From: Oscillospiraceae bacterium
Lineage (GTDB): Bacteria > Bacillota > Clostridia > Oscillospirales > CAG-272
Direction: 5' to 3'
DNA: 6,355 nucleotides
NCBI GenBank assembly: GCA_015065045.1
Contig: SVRB01000081.1
Location: forward strand, 1-6,355
The translations under genes and the position numbers were made by a program. Below, one piece after another: positions 1 to 5,255 of this stretch. Position 1 is the stretch's first letter. Each line of letters opens with the position of its first letter. The notes under the pieces were generated by a model. That model saw only the letters and a list, made by a program, of their open reading frames with translations, ran no database searches and was not told the origin of the DNA.

Positions 1-110
1 GTAATCTGCCTATTGATAACGGTGCCTATTTTAAATGGCTGTCTCTTTTGACTGCAGGGATCGGCGCTTTGATGTTTGGTATATCATATCTTGTACATAT
101 CTTTAACTAA
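1..110 (+). CDS. C-terminal end of a membrane-anchored protein (partial)
   Basis: Only the last 35 codons are present, read from position 3 to the TAA at 108-110. The other two forward frames are closed early. The fragment reads NLPIDNGAYFKW and then a hydrophobic stretch of about 20 residues (LSLLTAGIGALMFGISYLV) and a short tail HIFN, so the protein ends in a single membrane helix. The next gene begins 22 bases later with its own ribosome binding site and no terminator intervenes, so the two are probably co-transcribed. The family cannot be told from this fragment. LPIDNG before a terminal helix is faintly like a sortase signal, but the threonine and the positively charged tail are missing. 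Confidence 0.6.
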   Translation, partial: NLPIDNGAYFKWLSLLTAGIGALMFGISYLVHIFN

Positions 111-119
111 AAATATTAT

Positions 120-125
120 GGAGAT
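120..125 (+). promoter_or_regulatory. Ribosome binding site that fixes the start of the 125-residue protein
   Basis: GGAGAT lies 7 bases before the ATG at 133. The in-frame ATG at 76 lies inside the upstream coding region and has no such site, and starting at 133 puts a clean signal peptide at the N terminus. The start at 133 is therefore preferred. Confidence 0.7.
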
Positions 126-132
126 AAGAAAT

Positions 133-510
133 ATGAAAAAAATAATTTTTGTGCCTCTTGTGTTCGTAATATTGTTAAGTCTTTTGTGTGTAAACGTGTT
201 TGCATACAGCGATGATTACTTATATGATGACGAGTATTATGAATACGGCGAAGAAGAGGAATATTATATAGATGAAGTCAAAGAGGAGTTTAACGTAGGA
301 AAGAAGCTGCTTATTTCTTTCATAGTCGGTCTTGTTTTAGCGTTGATCATAACGGGTATTATGCGCTCGGGAATGAAATCGGTCAGATTTCAAAATGCGG
401 CGAGAAACTATATTAAGCAAGACAGTATGGTAGTCTCAAAAAGTATGGATCTATATCTATATTCAAGAGTAACGAAGGTTGCTATTCCGAAGAATAATAA
501 CAGAAAATAA
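133..510 (+). CDS. Small secreted/membrane protein resembling the C-terminal module of TPM-domain proteins
   Basis: This is a 125-residue protein. Residues 1-24 are a Sec signal peptide (MKKII, hydrophobic core, likely cleavage after VFA). Residues 25-53 are a low-complexity linker with 14 Asp/Glu, 8 Tyr and a single Lys. Residues 58-77 are a membrane helix, and residues 78-125 are a basic tail predicted to be cytoplasmic (RSGMKSVRFQNAARNYI, then SRVTKVAIPKNNNRK). From memory, the helix and tail match the C-terminal part of Firmicutes TPM-domain (TPM_phosphatase) membrane proteins, where a pattern like 'MKSVR.Q..A..Y', 'S.D..LY' and 'VT....PK' follows the last helix. The TPM domain of about 120 residues that normally sits between signal peptide and helix is absent. 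Function is unknown; it may be a partner or degenerate paralogue of such a protein. The reading frame is certain, the family link moderately so. Confidence 0.75.
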   Translation: MKKIIFVPLVFVILLSLLCVNVFAYSDDYLYDDEYYEYGEEEEYYIDEVKEEFNVGKKLLISFIVGLVLALIITGIMRSGMKSVRFQNAARNYIKQDSMVVSKSMDLYLYSRVTKVAIPKNNNRK

Positions 511-513
511 AAA

Positions 514-559
514 ACATTCCCCGAATGTCATTAGTCGACTATTCGGGGAACGTTTTTTT
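514..559. terminator. Bidirectional intrinsic terminator between convergent genes
   Basis: The arms are 514-526 (ACATTCCCCGAAT) and 541-553 (ATTCGGGGAACGT), with a 14-base loop. A T7 run follows on the plus strand (553-559) and an A6 run precedes it (509-514), which gives a U tract on the minus strand. The single imperfect position is an A/C mismatch in the plus transcript and a G-U pair in the minus transcript. It ends both the gene at 133-510 and the convergent gene at 574-900. Confidence 0.9.
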
Positions 560-573
560 ATTAACACTATGAT

Positions 574-900
574 TCAAGCATGAATTGAAGAATTACGGGC
601 TTTATCAAGTCTTACGTTACGGAAGTAAAGAGCAACGTCTATTGTAATTTCTACAAAATTAAGTATATAGAAGAAAAAGCTTAGATAAAAGATAAATCCC
701 GTGCTGCCAAGCAAGGTAACCTGAACGATTTTACGAGTTATACCAAGCGCATAGCCAAGCAAAAGGAAAAGCTCGAAGAAAAGACTTTTGCCTTGCGCTG
801 TTTTGGAAACGAGTGATTTGTGTATTGAAATGGGCCATGAAAGACCAAAGCAAAAAATTGTAAGAGCTTCAAATAGGTCTGTAAAAATGTGCAAATCCAT
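574..900 (-). CDS. Small three-helix membrane protein, PQ-loop/SemiSWEET-like
   Basis: This 108-residue protein is almost entirely hydrophobic, with membrane segments at about residues 9-27, 39-57 and 66-93 and a short basic C terminus (FRNVRLDKARN). The first helix carries FGLSWPISIHKSLVSKTAQG followed by KS. This resembles the PQ-loop signature of SWEET/SemiSWEET transporters, a Pro followed by a polar residue at the end of helix 1, then K-S/T-x-x-G-x-S; here the Gln of PQ is Ile (W22-P23-I24). One three-helix unit would have to act as a dimer, as SemiSWEETs do. The start is supported by GGAGGA at 905-910, 4 bases before the ATG. It is divergent from the lysR gene, so it is the likely target of that regulator. 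A sugar or other small-solute carrier role is inference; it could also be an uncharacterised membrane protein that shares only the fold. Confidence 0.75.
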   Translation of the reverse strand: MDLHIFTDLFEALTIFCFGLSWPISIHKSLVSKTAQGKSLFFELFLLLGYALGITRKIVQVTLLGSTGFIFYLSFFFYILNFVEITIDVALYFRNVRLDKARNSSIHA

Positions 901-918
901 AAAATCCTCCGTAAGTGC

Positions 919-947
919 TTGACTTGTTATTATGTTGATATTATAAT
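919..947 (+). promoter_or_regulatory. Predicted sigma-A promoter of the lysR-type gene
   Basis: The -35 box is TTGACT (919-924) and the -10 box is TATAAT (942-947), with a 17-base spacer. Transcription should start near 954, giving a leader of about 60 bases to the ATG at 1016. The -10 box overlaps that of the opposing promoter by 4 bases. Confidence 0.75.
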
Positions 948-968
948 ACAGTTGTGTGTATATGTAAA
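940..968 (-). promoter_or_regulatory. Predicted sigma-A promoter of the small membrane-protein gene
   Basis: Read on the minus strand, TTTACA (963-968) is the -35 box and TATAAT (940-945) the -10 box, with a 17-base spacer. Transcription should start near 933, giving a leader of about 33 bases. The promoter faces the lysR promoter and shares bases 942-945 with it, so RNA polymerase cannot open both at once. Confidence 0.7.
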
Positions 969-1005
969 ATGTATATTTTGTATTTTATTTATGTTTATTT
1001 GATAT

Positions 1006-1010
1006 GGTGG
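1006..1010 (+). promoter_or_regulatory. Ribosome binding site that decides the lysR start
   Basis: GGTGG lies 5 bases before the ATG at 1016. The ATG at 1004 overlaps this site and has no purine-rich sequence upstream, so translation probably starts at 1016, four codons later than the longest frame. Confidence 0.65.
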
Positions 1011-1015
1011 ATTTT

Positions 1016-1903
1016 ATGAATATTAGTTATGATTACTACGCAGTTTTTTACTATGTTGCCAAACACGGCAGCTTTACGAAAGCCGCAAACGCCTTGCTTT
1101 TGAATCAACCAAATTTAACGAGGACAGTAAAAAGTCTTGAAGAAAAGCTCGGTAGGACTCTTTTTGTGCGATCAAACAAAGGGGTGAAGCTAACTCCCGA
1201 GGGCGAGGTGCTTTATGAGCACGTTTCAGCCGCTTTTGAGCATTTCAATGCGGCAGAGGAAGAAATATCCTTGAATAAGAGTCTTGAGCGCGGCGTGGTT
1301 TCTATAGGCGCAAGTGAAATAGCTCTTAATCTTTATCTTTTGCCGATACTTAACAAGTACAAAAGCACGTACCCCGGAGTTAAAATAAAAATATCGCACC
1401 TTTCAGCTCCCGGTGCTGTGGCAAAGCTTGGCAGCGGGCTTGTCGACCTTGCTATGTTTACTGCGCCGATGGCTCCGACGCCCGATATTATAAGCAGGGA
1501 AATAGAAGCTTTTAAGGAAGTGGCGATTTGCGGAGAGGCATATAAGGATATTGTAAAGAGGGAGGGACTTACCCTTGAGGAAATTGCAAAATATCCGATA
1601 GTATCGTTTGGTAAAAAGACTTCGACTTATGAGTTTTATTTTAGATACTTTGAAAGAAACGGGCTTAATTTTGCGCCCGATATTGAGGCGGCAACAGCAG
1701 ACCAGATAATACCGCTCGTAAGACATAATTTAGGTATAGGATTTGTACCCGAACGCTTTTTGAACGGAAATGATGATGGAATATTCCGTGTACCGTTAGC
1801 AGAGGAAATACCGATGAGGCAAATACTTCTTGCGAGAAAACGCGCGCACCCGCTTGCATTACCTGCAAAAAGACTTGAACAAATGATTTTAGGCGAGATA
1901 TAA
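1016..1903 (+). CDS. LysR-type transcriptional regulator
   Basis: This is a 295-residue protein of normal length for the family. Residues 1-60 are the winged helix-turn-helix: YYVAKHGSFTKAANALL, then QPNLTRTVKSLEEKLG, then LFVRSNKGVKLTPEG, all hallmark LysR segments. Residues 62-90 form the linker helix, and residues 92-295 are the periplasmic-binding-protein-like effector domain, starting VVSIGASEIALNLYLLPIL and including GLVDLAMFT and the late motif VRHNLGIGFVPE. It is a cytoplasmic DNA-binding protein, expected to act as a tetramer. It is divergent from the three-helix membrane protein and its promoter overlaps that gene's promoter, the classical arrangement for a LysR regulator that represses itself and controls its neighbour. 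The effector cannot be deduced from the sequence. It is monocistronic, closed by a terminator directly at its stop codon. Confidence 0.95.
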   Translation: MNISYDYYAVFYYVAKHGSFTKAANALLLNQPNLTRTVKSLEEKLGRTLFVRSNKGVKLTPEGEVLYEHVSAAFEHFNAAEEEISLNKSLERGVVSIGASEIALNLYLLPILNKYKSTYPGVKIKISHLSAPGAVAKLGSGLVDLAMFTAPMAPTPDIISREIEAFKEVAICGEAYKDIVKREGLTLEEIAKYPIVSFGKKTSTYEFYFRYFERNGLNFAPDIEAATADQIIPLVRHNLGIGFVPERFLNGNDDGIFRVPLAEEIPMRQILLARKRAHPLALPAKRLEQMILGEI

Positions 1904-1936
1904 AAAAAGGTATAGCCCGATAGCTATACCTTTTTT
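1902..1936. terminator. Bidirectional intrinsic terminator between lysR and the DUF4097 gene
   Basis: A perfect 8-base-pair stem, GGTATAGC (1909-1916) with GCTATACC (1923-1930), has a 6-base loop and is flanked by A7 (1902-1908) and T6 (1931-1936). The stem can extend into the A/T flanks. It begins within the lysR stop codon and serves both converging transcripts. Confidence 0.92.
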
Positions 1937-1940
1937 GTTT

Positions 1941-2906
1941 TTAATCGTTTATGCTTATTATAATATCACCGGTGTCAGTTGTAATTTCGCATTTGCCGCC
2001 GGTGGTGGATTTCGGTACGTTTACCTTGCCGGTATCTGTTTGAGGAATAAAAATCTTGTCTGTAAGCAAAGATCCTTTGACATCACCCGTGTCGGTTTTG
2101 ACAGAAAGCTCGTAAGCATCGCATCTATCAAATTTTATATCACCGGTAGATCTTTTAAGAGAAAACTTTTTCGTTGCAATAACGTTTGTTAATGTTATAT
2201 CACCCGTACTTCCGTTTGATATAACGTTTTTGCATCTTGTATCGGTTATATTTGATCTGCCGGTGGAAACTTTAATGTTTATGTCACCCTCGCAATTAAC
2301 TTTTGAAAGTGATACATTTCCTGTAGAAACAGAAAGTTTGAGTGAACCTACAGATATGTTTTTCGCTTGAATATTACCCGTGCTTGTTTTTATTTTTAGT
2401 AATCCTGAAGCAGAGGATAGGAACTTAACGTCACCCGTGCTTAAAGAGATATCAACGTTTTCAAACTTAAACTTGTCGGGTATTTCAATATCACCTGTGC
2501 TTCCTTTTATGTGTAGGGAAGCATATTCATCCATCGGAAGATAGATTGTTATACTTGGGGAACCAAAGTTAATTCCGATACGGTCATACCATTTTACTTC
2601 CTCATCGATTTTGATTGTAAGCGTATCGTTTTGAACGTCAACCGAGTGCTTAAGATTCTCTTGCTCATAGCAAATTATTTTACATTTATCGTCGTCTGAT
2701 ACAGTAAAGATGATGTCTGCAGTATCGGTATTTATTGATATATTGTTGAATTTTTCGTTTATCTCGTGGGTGTTTGTTTCATATTCATATGTATTCAGCT
2801 TAGTAAAATCCCAGTCAAAAGAGGTCATAACAGCTGCAAACATAACTAAACCTATAACAATAAGCGAGGCCGCTATAATAAGCCATATTTTTGTCGTCTT
2901 TCTCAT
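1941..2906 (-). CDS. DUF4097 family membrane-anchored beta-solenoid protein
   Basis: This is a 321-residue protein with one N-terminal membrane helix (residues 7-28, after the basic MRKTTK) and, by the positive-inside rule, an extracellular C-terminal domain. From residue 136 to 313 the motif S/D-T-G recurs ten times every 19 or 20 residues (STG at 136, 156, 175, 194, 214, 233, 253; DTG at 272, 291, 311). Each motif is usually followed by D/N-I/V and a beta strand. This is the hallmark of the DUF4097 family and predicts a right-handed stack of turns with one motif per rung. It is the last gene of the padR operon: its ATG overlaps the preceding stop codon by one base (TAATG), and GGAGGA sits inside the upstream gene. 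The biochemical role of the family is not known; in Firmicutes these genes often follow PadR and HAAS-domain genes or envelope-stress genes, which points to a cell-surface role (inference). Six cysteines, at 75, 79, 205, 225, 262 and 306, are unusual for an exported Firmicutes protein. Confidence 0.9.
   Translation of the reverse strand: MRKTTKIWLIIAASLIVIGLVMFAAVMTSFDWDFTKLNTYEYETNTHEINEKFNNISINTDTADIIFTVSDDDKCKIICYEQENLKHSVDVQNDTLTIKIDEEVKWYDRIGINFGSPSITIYLPMDEYASLHIKGSTGDIEIPDKFKFENVDISLSTGDVKFLSSASGLLKIKTSTGNIQAKNISVGSLKLSVSTGNVSLSKVNCEGDINIKVSTGRSNITDTRCKNVISNGSTGDITLTNVIATKKFSLKRSTGDIKFDRCDAYELSVKTDTGDVKGSLLTDKIFIPQTDTGKVNVPKSTTGGKCEITTDTGDIIISIND
1968..2501 (-). repeat. Ten-unit coding repeat of 19-20 residues inside the DUF4097 gene
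   Basis: At DNA level a short block such as TATCACCGGTG or TCACCCGTG recurs about every 57-60 bases on the plus strand. This is the antisense of codons for S/D-T-G-D-I/V. Only the motif is conserved and the sequence between copies is diverged, so the repeat is kept by protein structure and is not a recent DNA amplification. Confidence 0.85.
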
Positions 2907-3505
2907 TATGCATCCTCCTTTTTAATAAGGCTTTTTTTGATTTTCAGAGCAACTGTCTTTGTAAGCAACAATATACCTTTTGTAATAGCCTTGCAACCGT
3001 AAAATGCAAAAACAGAAAGACCGGTACAAACAAGACCTGCCCCAAGCATAGCAATTCCCGTAAGGTCATTTCCGGTAATAAATATTACAATACCTGCTAT
3101 GATAAAACCGATAGCACATCCGATAAGCGAACCGTAAACAGCCCACAAAGAAATTATTACAGCCCACAATGAAACGTAAAGTGAGAAAATTACTGAAATA
3201 GCGGCAATAGCTAACGAAAGCCATATAGGAGAACCGAGAACCAATAGTATGATCTCCCAAGTTTTAAGTTTCTTTGCAGGTTTAATTTTTTCTTTTACTA
3301 TCTTTGTAAGAGGAATATCTGCAACGATCTGCGATGCAATTTCGTCAACAGAGCCTATAGCAGAGACTGCCTCCTCCTCAGAGAGACCTTCTTCCATTCT
3401 GTCTTCAATCATTTCGCTGTAAAAGCTCAAGCGTTCTTCGACTTCATTTTGCGGTAAGTCCGACAATTTATCGTGAAGTGACAAAAGAAATTTAAGTTTA
3501 GTCAT
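2906..3505 (-). CDS. DUF1700 family membrane protein with N-terminal HAAS domain
   Basis: This is a 199-residue protein. Residues 1-75 form the HAAS (HTH-associated accessory) domain: a helical segment with LHDKLSDLPQNEVEERLSFY, EMIEDRMEEGLSEEEAVSAI and GSVDEIASQI, all typical. A basic linker (KEKIKPAKKLK) leads to hydrophobic segments at about 84-110, 112-144 and 147-170, and the protein ends in a basic tail (KIKKSLIKKEDA). In Firmicutes HAAS proteins are nearly always encoded beside a PadR repressor, and the cytoplasmic HAAS part is thought to bind or modulate it. Here the start overlaps the padR stop by 8 bases (ATGACTAA), with AGGAGGA at 3514-3520 as ribosome binding site, and the stop overlaps the DUF4097 start by 1 base, so all three are translationally coupled. 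The signal sensed is unknown. Confidence 0.92.
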   Translation of the reverse strand: MTKLKFLLSLHDKLSDLPQNEVEERLSFYSEMIEDRMEEGLSEEEAVSAIGSVDEIASQIVADIPLTKIVKEKIKPAKKLKTWEIILLVLGSPIWLSLAIAAISVIFSLYVSLWAVIISLWAVYGSLIGCAIGFIIAGIVIFITGNDLTGIAMLGAGLVCTGLSVFAFYGCKAITKGILLLTKTVALKIKKSLIKKEDA

Positions 3506-3818
3506 TGACGTTATCCTCCTTACTTACAAATTTATATATAGACATAATTTCTGTCCACTCATTTTTAAATTCTTCAATACGGCGCAAGCCTTCTTCTGTT
3601 ATATGGTAATATTTTCTTAGCCTGCCGCCGTGCTCTGCAGTTTTTACTGTCATCATATTTGCTGTTTCGAGTCGCTTTAAAATTGTATATAAAGTCGATT
3701 CAGAAAGCTCGATATATGGTTTTAAGTCTTTTATAATTTTGTATCCGTATGAATCTTCGTTTTTGATTGCAGCCAATACGCATATGTCTAATAAACCTCG
3801 TTTTAACTGAATATCCAT
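3498..3818 (-). CDS. PadR family transcriptional regulator
   Basis: This is a 106-residue protein of the short PadR subfamily (PadR-s2-like length). It shows the family segments in order: LKRGLLDICVLAAI, then DSYGYKIIKDL (residues 22-32), ESTLYTILKRLE (40-51, recognition helix region), the wing GGRLRKYYHITEEG (64-77) and a C-terminal dimerisation helix (79-97). The start is secure, with AGGAGGT at 3824-3830 placed 5 bases before the ATG. It is the first gene of a three-gene operon with the HAAS-domain and DUF4097 genes. A 21-base near-palindrome covers its -10 box, so it probably represses its own operon and is released by an unknown ligand or by interaction with the HAAS protein (inference from family behaviour). 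Confidence 0.95.
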   Translation of the reverse strand: MDIQLKRGLLDICVLAAIKNEDSYGYKIIKDLKPYIELSESTLYTILKRLETANMMTVKTAEHGGRLRKYYHITEEGLRRIEEFKNEWTEIMSIYKFVSKEDNVND

Positions 3819-3838
3819 AGTATACCTCCTGTTACATA

Positions 3839-3859
3839 ATACATCGTATCACGAAGTAT
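3839..3859. promoter_or_regulatory. Candidate PadR operator, 21-base near-palindrome
   Basis: On the minus strand the half-sites ATACTTCGT and ACGATGTAT flank a central GAT. Eight of the ten symmetric positions are complementary. The site overlaps the whole -10 box and part of the spacer of the padR promoter, where a bound dimer would block transcription. Assignment to PadR is by position and symmetry; binding has not been shown. Confidence 0.6.
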
Positions 3860-3871
3860 GAATTTTGTCAA
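3843..3871 (-). promoter_or_regulatory. Predicted sigma-A promoter of the padR-HAAS-DUF4097 operon
   Basis: Minus strand: TTGACA (3866-3871), 17-base spacer, TACGAT (3843-3848). TGA directly before the -10 box makes it an extended -10 (TGn). Transcription should begin near 3836, giving a leader of about 18 bases that holds the ribosome binding site. Confidence 0.8.
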
Positions 3872-3881
3872 TATCAAATAC

Positions 3882-3919
3882 AAAAAAAGTTACACGGACA
3901 AAACCTGTGTAACTTTTTT
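3882..3919 (-). terminator. Intrinsic terminator of rarA
   Basis: AGTTACAC (3888-3895) pairs with GTGTAACT (3907-3914) around an 11-base loop. The A7 run at 3882-3888 gives a U7 tail on the minus strand. The stem begins about 4 bases past the rarA stop codon and separates it from the padR promoter. A T6 run on the other side makes it formally bidirectional, but no plus-strand gene ends here. Confidence 0.88.
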
Positions 3920-3923
3920 AATA

Positions 3924-5156
3924 TTATTTCTGTTTTTTGTTTTTTATAATATCCCAATATGCTTTTGCGGCTTGTTCTTGCTTGTTATCTCCAAAAGTAT
4001 AGTAATTACCGGAAGCGTCGTCGGGCAGATATTTTTGTTCAACGTAATGGTTAGGATAATCGTGGGGATATTTATATTCATCGTGATATCGGCTTTGGAA
4101 AAGACGGGGAACAGAGTTTCCGTTTCCTTTTTCAATATCTTCTTTTGCAAGTGCGTATGCGTTATATGCGCTGTTGGATTTAGGGCAGGTTGCCAAAAAT
4201 ACCGTTGCATTTGCGAGAGGGATACGCGCTTCAGGCATACCCACGTTAAAGGCGCTGTCTATACAGCTTTTTACCATAACGGGCGCTAACGGATATGCAA
4301 GGCCTATATCCTCACTTGCAATAACCTGAAGCCTTCTGCACGCTGAGATCATATCTCCGTTTTCGAGAAGCTTAACGAGATAAAAAATTGCGGCGTCGGG
4401 ATCGCTTCCTCGAATTGATTTTTGAAGTGCTGACAGCATATCGTAATGCGAATCACCGTGTCTATCGTATACCGACATTACTTCGGGTATAAATGAGTCG
4501 ATAAGCTCGGGTGTTATTTCGGTATCAGCTGTCATATATACGTTTTCAAGTGTATTGAGCGCTCGTCTGACGTCTCCACCTGCGCATTTTGCAATTTGCA
4601 AGAGGGAAGCGTCGGTTGCAGTAATATCTTTATTTTTTTCTTTATTTAAGATATCAAGACCTCGCGATAAGGCGGGGACCATATCCTCTTTTGTTACGGC
4701 TTTAAATTCAAAAACTGCAGAACGGGAGACGATGGAATTATAAATATAGAAAAAGGGATTTTCAGTTGTTGAAGCAATAAGAGTAATTCTTCCGTCTTCC
4801 ATATATTCAAGAAGGGATTGCTGCTGTTTTTTATTAAAATATTGAATTTCATCAAGATAGAGGAGTATTCCGTTTGAGCCAAAAAGCGTACCCGTTTGTG
4901 AAATAATATCACGTACGTCGTTAAGCGATGCTGACGTCGCATTAAGCGAATAAAGCTTCATTCCGCTTTTTTTTGCTATGATATTTGCGGCTGTTGTTTT
5001 TCCTGTTCCGGGCGGGCCGTAAAAAATCATATTGGTTATGTAATTATTTTTATCCATTCGGCTAATGGCGCCGTTTTCTCCAAACAGATGCTTTTGTCCC
5101 ACCATTTCCGAAAAGCTTTGCGGTCTGATTCTGTCAGCCAAAGGTTGATTGCTCAT
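3924..5156 (-). CDS. rarA: Replication-associated recombination protein A, AAA+ ATPase (RarA/MgsA)
   Basis: This 410-residue protein is a clamp-loader-like AAA+ ATPase that acts at stalled replication forks with single-strand binding protein. The N-terminal signature PLADRIRPQSFSEMVGQKHL is present. Walker A is GPPGTGKT (47-54), Walker B is LLYLDEIQ (98-105) with D102 and E103, sensor 1 is STTENP (129-134), the arginine finger is R145 in SRSAVFEF, and sensor 2 is GGDVRRALN (193-201). The C-terminal oligomerisation domain has RGSDPDAAIFYLVKLLENGD, RRLQVIASEDIGLA and YPHDYPNHYVEQKYLPD (363-379). All catalytic residues are intact. The stretch before YKYPHDYP seems shorter than in most relatives, which contributes to a length slightly below the usual 420-445. 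Start: AGGAGGG at 5162-5168, 5 bases before the ATG. It is a single-gene unit with its own consensus promoter and terminator. Confidence 0.96.
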   Translation of the reverse strand: MSNQPLADRIRPQSFSEMVGQKHLFGENGAISRMDKNNYITNMIFYGPPGTGKTTAANIIAKKSGMKLYSLNATSASLNDVRDIISQTGTLFGSNGILLYLDEIQYFNKKQQQSLLEYMEDGRITLIASTTENPFFYIYNSIVSRSAVFEFKAVTKEDMVPALSRGLDILNKEKNKDITATDASLLQIAKCAGGDVRRALNTLENVYMTADTEITPELIDSFIPEVMSVYDRHGDSHYDMLSALQKSIRGSDPDAAIFYLVKLLENGDMISACRRLQVIASEDIGLAYPLAPVMVKSCIDSAFNVGMPEARIPLANATVFLATCPKSNSAYNAYALAKEDIEKGNGNSVPRLFQSRYHDEYKYPHDYPNHYVEQKYLPDDASGNYYTFGDNKQEQAAKAYWDIIKNKKQK

Positions 5157-5177
5157 ATAATCCCTCCTATCCTTGCA

Positions 5178-5206
5178 ATTATACCTTTTTTTTTAGGTTA
5201 TGTCAA
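5178..5206 (-). promoter_or_regulatory. Perfect consensus sigma-A promoter of rarA
   Basis: Minus strand: TTGACA (5201-5206), 17-base spacer containing an A9 tract, TATAAT (5178-5183). Transcription should begin near 5171, leaving a leader of about 15 bases that is little more than the ribosome binding site. No operator-like symmetry is visible, so expression is probably constitutive. Confidence 0.85.
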
Positions 5207-5211
5207 CAACG

Positions 5212-5252
5212 AAAAAATAATCGGTACACGCGTTAAATACGGTGTACCGATT
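5212..5252 (-). terminator. Intrinsic terminator of the oxidoreductase gene
   Basis: AATCGGTACAC (5219-5229) pairs perfectly with GTGTACCGATT (5242-5252) around a 12-base loop. On the minus strand it is followed by a slightly interrupted U tract (5212-5218). It starts about 4 bases past the stop codon at 5256-5258 and ends only about 5 bases before the rarA -35 box. Confidence 0.85.
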
Positions 5253-5255
5253 TGT

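Noticed and set aside
1..110. Possible sortase (LPxTG-like) cell-wall anchor: LPIDNG followed by a terminal helix
   Set aside because: The Thr-Gly pair is replaced by Asp-Asn-Gly and the positively charged tail is absent (ends HIFN). A plain C-terminal membrane helix explains it.
532..541. Perfect 10-base palindrome TAGTCGACTA in the first terminator
   Set aside because: It lies in the loop and adjoining base of the hairpin at 514-559. A short palindrome of this size is expected by chance and no other role is apparent.
946..961. ATAC-N8-GTAT as a LysR binding box between the divergent genes
   Set aside because: The usual LysR box has T-N11-A spacing (ATAC-N7-GTAT). This one is a base too long and the symmetry does not extend outward. 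It remains a weak possibility only.
1403..1726. Open frame on the minus strand inside the lysR gene
   Set aside because: It lies wholly antisense to a clear LysR protein, has no ribosome binding site, and its translation resembles no domain.
1968..2501. Regularly spaced short repeats reminiscent of a CRISPR array
   Set aside because: The repeats are imperfect, spaced 57-60 bases start to start, and fall in frame as S/D-T-G codons of an intact DUF4097 gene.
3858..4289. Plus-strand open frame with hydrophobic, cysteine-rich translation across the rarA 3' end
   Set aside because: It runs through the rarA terminator hairpin and antisense to conserved RarA motifs, and has no ribosome binding site.
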